A program made the position numbers and the translations under genes. Under the pieces are notes generated by a model, which had not been told where the DNA came from, ran no database searches, and saw only the letters and a program-made list of their open reading frames with translations. From assembly GCF_047675955.1 (NCBI RefSeq), contig NC_132911.1:79191208-79255207 (forward strand): a DNA stretch of 64,000 bases. Direction: 5' to 3'. Source of the stretch: Chlorocebus sabaeus (Eukaryota > Chordata > Mammalia > Primates > Cercopithecidae). Numbering within the stretch: the stretch's first letter is position 1; each line of letters opens with the position of its first letter. Of the stretch, positions 57,641 through 64,000 are shown piece after piece.

Positions 57641-57844
57641 CAAGACTAGATTTTAAATGTCCTTAACACACACAAAAAAATAACTAGATGAGGTAATGGA
57701 TTTAATCCATTAGCTAGATCGAATCATTTCACAATAAATACATATATCATATATCAAATATCAAATATCACAATTTTGTCCATAAATATATACAATAACA
57801 AAGAGCGAAAAGACACAAAAATTAATATAAGAAACAAAAGTAGA

Positions 57845-58137
57845 GGCATTACTACTCACCTCACAGGAAGCCAGTCACAAAGGACCACATGTATTATTCA
57901 ATATGTATAAAATGTTTATAGCCAGATCTAAATAAATAGAAAATAGAGTAATAGTTGCCTAGGGCTGGGGGGAAGTGTGTTGAAGTTTTTTTTTAGAGGA
58001 AGGGGTAAAAATGTTATAAAATAGATTGTGTTGAAGGACACACATCAGTGAATGTTCTTAAGGCCATTGAATCATACATTTTAAAGGAGTCAGGTGTATG
58101 ATATCTTAAATGATCTTAATAAAACAGTTAACAAAAT
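57845..58137 (+). mobile_element. L1MC/L1ME-type 3' end
   Basis: CAGTCACAAAGGACCACATG, GTAATAGTTGCCTAGGGCTG and ATCTTAATAAAACAGTT follow the 3' UTR of older L1 families. It lies just downstream of the L1M 3' end and is a separate copy, because the 3' UTR begins anew. Confidence 0.8.
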
Positions 58138-59437
58138 AAATCCCTGAACACATACAAAAAAATGTAAGTTTCAATGTGCCAAGAATTGGTTTGCTCTTAA
58201 CATTAAAAATCTGGGGATGAAATGGTGACGATTACATAGAACTGAGCAAAATGAGAAATAAAGAGGAGACATTCATTACTCCAGGGACAACGTAATTTTG
58301 TACAACAAAGAACATAATACGGAGTAAGTAAATATGGCTCAGCTATGGAATTGAGTACAAAGATACTTACAACGGCAATGGAAACTTAGAGATGGGGTAT
58401 AATGGAGGAGGGAATGTGAATGAGTTAAATCTTTTCTTTTATCGTTAATAGTGCCTAAAATAAAAAACAATCAAGGAACAAGATTATATGCACAAGGTTG
58501 AGATGCATGCAGATGCCATCAGTCTGAAAGAGGTAAAATGATCTACAGAGTGGGAATTAGAGAAAGAAGGGGGGCAGGAACTTATATTTTTCATCATAAG
58601 CCTTTTAAAATGATTGATTTTTAAACTATTATGTTTTTGACACATTTTAGATGTGCACATTTAATTTTGATTTAAAAATTAATTGTAAAGAATACCGTAA
58701 AATGTATACTTAATGTACAGATAACAAAAAAAATGTTTTAATGAGTCACAATAGGCATATCATTACAGCTAAGGAAATAGTTTCCCTTGTCTTCTTCTCG
58801 ATTATTCCCATCATTCTTTGAAGGTAATAGATCAAATACATTTCTAAGAAGAAGAAAATTATCCCCTAGTAGTTTGACTCTGCCTGTAATTTCATAGTAG
58901 ACACTATAAAACATAAAAGAAGAAAATAAAAAATGAGAAATTAACAAGAAGAGTACTGGAGAAAGTTATTAACCAAAACAGCAAAAAAATAGTATTTCAA
59001 TAACTTTGTACTAATGTAGGACATGGCAAGCTAGGAATAATAAAAGTAGAATTGCCCTATGGTAACACCTAAAGATCATAAAGAACTGTAAGAAAAATTT
59101 GACTGTGGACATGGGCAGGAAGTCAACTTAAGTCAATCAGCTGTGTGGATGTTCTCACTCAATGAGTTTCTTAAAAAAAAAAAAAAAAAAAAAAAAAGTT
59201 CAGATATTCAGCAAATACACATAAGTCATAGAAGTTAAGCACCAAGAATGGCACCTGTTTGGATGAATAAGGCTATGTTTTTGAAAGTAGCCTTTCCACA
59301 GGTCAATAACAGAAGCTATGGTGAAATGTAAAAATTCACAATTCTACTTTGTTCCACTGAGTACCCAATCAACAATTGGTACAGTCGAGATGAATGTGAC
59401 AAAACTCTTTATAGATAAATATGTATGTATGCCTAAG
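58138..59437. other. No gene recognised; poly-A run
   Basis: Unassigned AT-rich sequence. A 25-base A run lies at 59,173-59,197 without a recognisable retrotransposon body upstream. No exon-like frame. Confidence 0.45.

Positions 59438-59490
<53 letters not shown>
59438..59490. repeat. (TCTA)n tetranucleotide repeat
   Basis: About 13 uninterrupted TCTA units following GCCTAAG. Pure tetranucleotide runs of this length are usually length-polymorphic. Confidence 0.97.
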
Positions 59491-61114
59491 ATTTCTTTGT
59501 GTGTAAATACATACACAGATATATGCGAAGACATATATAATCTTCCTTACAATATATCAATAGATCATTTTCACAGGGACTAAGAGTACACACACAGCCT
59601 CCTATGTTGGCTCTGAGACATCTAAAAAGCAAGATGGAGAGCATTAATCTTCCATTCAAAAATATATCCCTATAGAAAGCTTTTGCAGTATATTGTCTTT
59701 TGTTCAATATATAGCCTTGTCAAAATTTATTTATATTGAAATTAAATGGCAATTTTTTTGTGTGTTTTTTCCCTCCCTACAAATCGAGTGACATTTATCA
59801 GCATATCAAAAGCTGGTTAAGGTTAATATTTGACTAAGCATTAAATTAAAAAAAGCAGCACAAACCCATGGGGCTTAAGATTTTCAATGTATTAGCTCTT
59901 GATTAGCACATCAGATGGAGTACTGCTGGGTTCTGTTGCTGAAAAGGTATTGTCAACATCTCTTCTCCCATTTCCATGACAATAATATCAGAGATATAAA
60001 ATTACGAAAGACCTTCAAATGTCAGTTCTGTGCAGTTAACCGTGTTTCAATATCTGCCCCCAATTTTTCCAGTTAGACTGCAAATACTACTCTCTGTGTT
60101 TCAGACCCAGTTGAAATTTAATCAGGTAGAACTGGAAAAATTGCTGAATATTCAGACATGATTCGGCATATATTACAATTTATCTTTAAATAAAGATTTA
60201 AAAGAAACTCATTAAATTTTGTCTTTAGGTATCTCAATATACAGTATATAGGACTAGATCATCATTGTGAAGGTAAGGCTTTTTTTTTCTTGTTTTTCCT
60301 CTGAAACAAATCTTCTTTTATTATATTTGCTCTAACCATATAGAAGAATATATGATGTGTTAAAGACTTATATTTGTGTATAGAGTTGCCTAAAATTCCT
60401 GGATTCCTAAAAGCTCTTGACATATTTACCAGCACAGTTAACATTTGAGGGAAGTGAATCTTTGTCACAAATACTGCCACTGGAGAAGGCAAGACTGTTT
60501 AAGAACGCGAGACTGTTGGCTTTCAAATATACGGTTCTTCAAAGAGGAAATATTTTGGAAATAAGGAAAGTTTATATTTTCAGCAGCGACTTTCAGGTTG
60601 CTGTTTTTTCCTCTTGAACTGGAAACAGCAAGGATAACTGAGTGCTCTAAGAAAAACCTCCGAATAAAGGTCTGCTTCATAACCAAACTTTCTTAGTTTT
60701 CGGATCTCACTTTGCCTACTTCAATATTTCTCTATCCATCAAAGAATAGCTTTGAATAACTTGATTTATTAGCATCATGGAAAGATGTTTTTCCTTTTTC
60801 CCCTTTGTAATTTACACTAAGAATAGTAAAAGAAATAGCAGCTTAATCCTTTTCAAAAGAAATGTCATTATTTCTTTTCAAAACATTTTATATAGTTTAT
60901 GACTCAGTCATAAATCATCAAGCTCAATGAACAGAGAAACACTATTACAAAGAATCAGGAATAGTTGCTGATCCAAAAATTACAAATAAATGTTTTATAT
61001 TTAACATCTACATTACAGGGATCAAAGATAAGAGAGTATAATTGATTTTCACTTCTTCCTTAACAACTAAAAAATCCTATTCTACGCTCCAGTCAATAAA
61101 CACCTTCTTTAAGA
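59491..61114. other. No gene recognised
   Basis: About 1.6 kb with no repeat I can name. It holds a perfect 14-bp inverted repeat CAATTTTTCCAGTT (60,061-60,074) / AACTGGAAAAATTG (60,130-60,143). Overlapping 66-76 residue frames at 60,262-60,686 on both strands lack any recognisable domain. Confidence 0.45.
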
Positions 61115-61290
61115 TAGCCTTAAATTCCTGCAGTTAATTGTTCCCTCCACTATGATTATGTCACAGCATTTTGTAGATTATTATGTACTATTTATATCTG
61201 ATTTATTTTAACTCCTGTCTAGACCGGGAACTCCTTCACAGTACTCACCCTACTTTACTCATTTGTATGTTCTTAGCATTTATTCAATAA
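61115..61290 (+). mobile_element. L2 LINE 3' end, plus strand
   Basis: TAGATTATTATGTACTATTT, TCTAGACCGGGAACTCC and TTCTTAGCATTTATTCAATAA follow the L2 3' end. It meets an opposite-strand L2 tail to tail at about 61,290. Confidence 0.65.
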
Positions 61291-62340
61291 TTCCTTCATT
61301 CGACAAATATTTATTGAGTATTTGTTACATTTCAGACACTGTGCTAGGCACTGAGATCGAAATAGTGTTAAAAATAAAATGGTCCCCTTTGGCTGTGCGC
61401 AGTGACTCATGCCTGTAATCCCAGCACTTTGGGAGGCTGAGGCAGGAGGATCATGATGTCAGGAGATTGAGACCATCCTGGCTAACAAGGTGAAACCTCG
61501 TCTCTACTGAAAATACAAAAAATTAGCCAGGCACGGTGGTGGGCACCTGTAGTCCCAGCTACTCTGGAGGCTGAGGCAGGAAAATAGTGTGAACCCAGGA
61601 GGCAGAGCTTGCAGTGAGCAGAGATCGCACCACTGCACTCCACCCTGGGCGACAGAGCAAGATTCCATTTCAAAAAAAAAAATAAAAAAGTAAATAAATA
61701 AAAATAAAATAAAATGGTCCTCTTCTTTCCAAAGCTTCAGTTTAGTGGAGAAGATGGACGGAACATTTATTTGCTTGATTCTTGATAAAAACTAATAACT
61801 GTTAGGTTTCAAACACATGATGCTATGATGGTTATAAACAGGGACGTATAAAACTAGCAAAAGAGTTGAAGTCTGCTGACATCTAAAACGTGAGACTAAG
61901 TTAACTACTCCAGATGATGGCAAAGTGAGCTAGAGGAAAAGCCTTAGGAAGAGAGAAAGAACTGTGTGGTGAGGGGGAACGTGACCAAATCCAAAGGACT
62001 ATTAACAGATTGGAACACAAAACAAGGGTTTGGGGATGAGGAGAAGCTGAGGAGATAGGGAAGGACAAGCCTTTGAGGGTCTTGTTGCCCATCTTAACAA
62101 TTTTGTCCTTTACCTTCAGAGCCATAAGAAGTCATGGAGGTGACTGAATGAGGCAGTACTTCAATAAGATCTGTCTTTACTCCACATTTAGCATGAACTG
62201 AGAGTTGCAGTGTGGAAATCAGATTGGAGCAAAATAAGAATAGATGACAGAGGCAATGTCAGGTCATCCCCCGATACATCTGAGTGGTTTACTCTTCCCA
62301 ATGTTTGTAATCAAATGAGAACCATCTCAGTGGGGCCCAG
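61291..62340 (-). mobile_element. L2 LINE, minus strand, split by an Alu
   Basis: TTCATTCGACAAATATTTAT and GTGCTAGGCACTGAGATCGA are the reversed L2 3' end. After the Alu, the same element continues with GAGGGTCTTGTTGCCCATCT and ATAAGAAGTCATGGAGGTGA, text typical of reversed L2 further upstream. Frames are broken. Confidence 0.75.
61391..61706 (+). mobile_element. AluY/AluS-type element, plus strand
   Basis: GGCTGTGCGCAGTGACTCAT to GGGCGACAGAGCAAGATTCC with a mixed A-rich tail. Target duplications AAATAAAATGGTCC occur just before it (about 61,372-61,385) and just after it (about 61,707-61,720). Inserted into the L2. Confidence 0.93.
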
Positions 62341-62365
62341 AAAGGACTACATCGAGATTATTTTT

Positions 62366-62653
62366 ACTGGGTCCAGTGGCTCACACCTGTAATCCCAGCA
62401 CTTTGGGAGGCCAAGGCGGGTGGATTACCTGAGGTCAGAAGTTTGACACCAGCCTGGGCAACATAGTGAGACCCCATCTCTACAAAAAATTCAAAAATTA
62501 GCTGGACATAATAGTGTGCACCTGCAGTCCTAGCTAATGGGGAGGCTGAGGTGGGAGGATCACTTGAGCCCAGGAGTTTGAGGTTTCAGTGAGCTATGAT
62601 CATGCCATTGTACTTCAACCTTGGCCACAGAATGAGAATTTATCTCAAAAAAA
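62366..62653 (+). mobile_element. Older Alu (AluJ/S), plus strand
   Basis: CAGTGGCTCACACCTGTAAT, CCTGGGCAACATAGTGAGAC and GGTTTCAGTGAGCTATGATC, ending TATCTCAAAAAAA. GATTATTTTT just before it and GATTATTATTTT just after it look like an imperfect target duplication. Confidence 0.92.
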
Positions 62654-62889
62654 GATTATTATTTTCATGTAATGTTTATCCTGTAAGTAATTCCCTGGGA
62701 TTCTGGAAGTCAAGGAAATTTGTAGAAGGGATGATAGTTGTTAGAAAAGATTATTTAGAGAAGATTAATTTAATTTTATTAAAAGGTGTACAGATCTGTA
62801 CTTCTTTCTTATCCCTTAGAAGCTGCTCTATGTGTTCATTTGTTATGTATATAGTGAGAGATTAAATATAGAAATGGACAATGACCAGA

Positions 62890-63410
62890 GCATATATAAA
62901 ATAGAATTCTCACCCACAACCTGCAATAATTAGCCAGGAAATCAACCCATTATCCACATTAACCAGCCTAGAAAGCTAGCCTGCTGTTTGTAAGTCAAAC
63001 CTATAGGGAGTTGGATTGTTATCTCCAACAACAATCCAAGAAACTAAACAGTAACAACTGGATCAAAATGTCTAGAGCTTATTTAACAACTGAAAACTTC
63101 TCCAAGTTTTATTCCTGCTTTCAACTTATGCCCAACCTCAAAAAGCCAAATATGTGCTCTAACAAATATAGCCTTCTAGTTAGCCTGCTTACACCTACTC
63201 TCTGCTAAAAGCCCAATCAGTGCATATCTGAAACCTTCCATTTTATCCTCTATGAAGTTCCTCACTTGTCTGCTTACCTTTGAATCTGTTAAAATGCCCG
63301 TGATGGTAGCTAAATCCCTTGCTATAGCAAGCTCTGAATAAGTAGTTTTTGTTTCTCCTTATTTGGTTGTTCTTCATTTCTTTCTATAATAGACTATCTG
63401 TCATCACTAG
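62890..63410 (+). repeat. Possible LTR-like segment
   Basis: A composition shift (C-rich plus strand) leads to TTGCTATAGCAAGCTCTGAA TAAG, a GAATAA-type polyadenylation block, then a T-rich end (TTTGTTTCTCCTTATTTGGT). The layout is LTR-like, but I cannot match it to a family or find terminal repeats. Confidence 0.3.
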
Positions 63411-63511
63411 GGGCCACAAAGAGCTGAATGTCCACTTACTACTTTTAGCTATATATCCGTTTAATCAGGATCTGAGATATTGAATAAATGAGCTACTATG
63501 CTTTTGAGTTA

Positions 63512-63590
63512 ACGTGTATGTGAATGTATGTGTGTGTGAGAGAGAAAGAGACAAACAGACAGAAAAGAAAAAAACAGAGAGAGAGACTGA
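63512..63590. repeat. Low-complexity TG/GA tract
   Basis: TGTATGTGTGTGTGAGAGAG followed by GACAAACAGACAG and GAGAGAGAGA: a mixed purine-rich simple repeat. Confidence 0.85.
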
Positions 63591-63626
63591 GCCGAGTATT
63601 TAGGAGTAGGAGGTTGACACTGAGCA

Positions 63627-64000
63627 CTCATCATTTGTATTGAGTACCCACTGTGTGTCAGGCACTGTGTAAGTCCTTTGTGATGGATAGTAGATAAGCC
63701 AAAGATTCTCATCCTCATGGAGCTTACATTGTAGAAAGAAACAGATAATAAACAATTAACATAATAAATAGATGAATTCTGTAGTATTTTAGAAGATGGC
63801 AAATACTATTTTAAAAGACAAAGGTAAGGTAAGGAGGCTGTCAGAAGATGAGGTAGGGAGTAAATTAAATAGGAGGTCAGGGAAGCCCACGTTGTGTAAA
63901 AGTTTTAGTTGAGTAGAAACTTCAAGAAGGGGATGAAGAGTCAAAATAAGCAGATACATCTGGAAGAAAGGTCTTTTTGGCCAAGAATAGCTAAAACAAA
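63627..64000 (-). mobile_element. L2 LINE 3' region, minus strand, continuing past the window
   Basis: CACTGTGTGTCAGGCACTGT, CCTCATGGAGCTTACATTGT, GAAACAGATAATAAACAATT and GGTCAGGGAAGCCC follow reversed L2 closely. This is among the best-preserved L2 copies here and is cut by the window end. Confidence 0.85.

Larger units (their letters stand above)
45830..57800 (+). mobile_element. Old L1M element hosting several younger insertions
   Basis: Host L1M text appears in order. The ORF1 region is at 45,960-46,937 (AAGTATGACCCAGTCACGTG; GAACTTCCCAAATTTGATGA). ORF2 runs at 47,872-48,715 and 49,002-49,283. An ORF2 segment at 56,744-56,950 (AGCTAGCAGAAAGAAGGAAA) follows, then, after a large internal deletion, the 3' part from about 56,980 (CTGCAACAATGTGGATGAAC) to about 57,800. 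Insertions: L1PA, AluY, near full-length L1MA, and Alu with microsatellite. All frames are broken. Confidence 0.82.

Overview
This window looks like Old World monkey nuclear DNA (inference). It is AT-rich, has no supportable protein-coding exon or RNA gene, and is dense in primate interspersed repeats. The species clue is the youngest Alu (18,620-18,947). Its variants (CCGGATCTCAGCTCACTGCA, CTAGTTTTTTGTATTTTTAG, GATCCGCCCGTCTCGGCCTC, and a CTTGAGCCACC end) are those I associate with cercopithecid AluYR rather than human AluY. The window could be a gene desert or a long intron. Every open frame I examined is short and either falls in a repeat remnant or has no recognisable similarity.

Layout. 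1-5.0 kb: AT-rich, largely unassigned. 5.0-10.9 kb: Alu copies, an FLAM monomer, a Tigger-type DNA transposon cut by a head-inverted Alu, and short L2 and hAT fragments. 10.9-14.6 kb: one old L1M on the minus strand, running from ORF2 back to its 5' region, with a microsatellite and a hAT element. 14.6-18.4 kb: unassigned sequence, a solo retroviral LTR, L2, and a roughly 480-bp imperfect palindrome (17,770-18,247). 18.6-21.6 kb: the monkey AluY, MaLR internal-like sequence and an MLT1 LTR. 21.7-26.8 kb: an L1MA-type L1 split by a complete THE1 provirus with matching target duplications. 26.8-29.0 kb: unassigned sequence with a textbook CTCF motif and a perfect hairpin, then MLT2, MIR and L1 ends. 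29.0-36.3 kb: a near full-length L1PB-like element carrying an MLT2A LTR and an Alu, plus a complex microsatellite with an inverted micro-copy. 36.4-40.1 kb: old minus-strand L1 or HAL1-like pieces with AluJ and MIR. 40.2-45 kb: a decayed retrovirus-like region with pol remnants and a THE1 solo LTR. 45.9-57.8 kb: a nested set of L1s: an old L1M interrupted by a 30-bp Alu tail, a twin-primed L1PA, an AluY, a near full-length L1MA with tandem 5'UTR units, and another Alu. 57.8-64 kb: L1 3' end, STRs, tail-to-tail L2s, Alus, a possible LTR and a terminal L2.

There are no operons or pathways here. The parts relate by age: L2, MIR and hAT pieces are oldest, then L1M, MLT and ERVL-like, then L1MA, L1PB and THE1, then AluS, L1PA and AluY, with insertion order readable from the nesting. 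The observations most worth checking are the long palindrome at 17.8-18.2 kb and three places that look like replication template switches (18.7, 22.3 and 35.8 kb). All repeat-family names come from memory of consensus sequences; no search was run, so subfamily labels are approximate.
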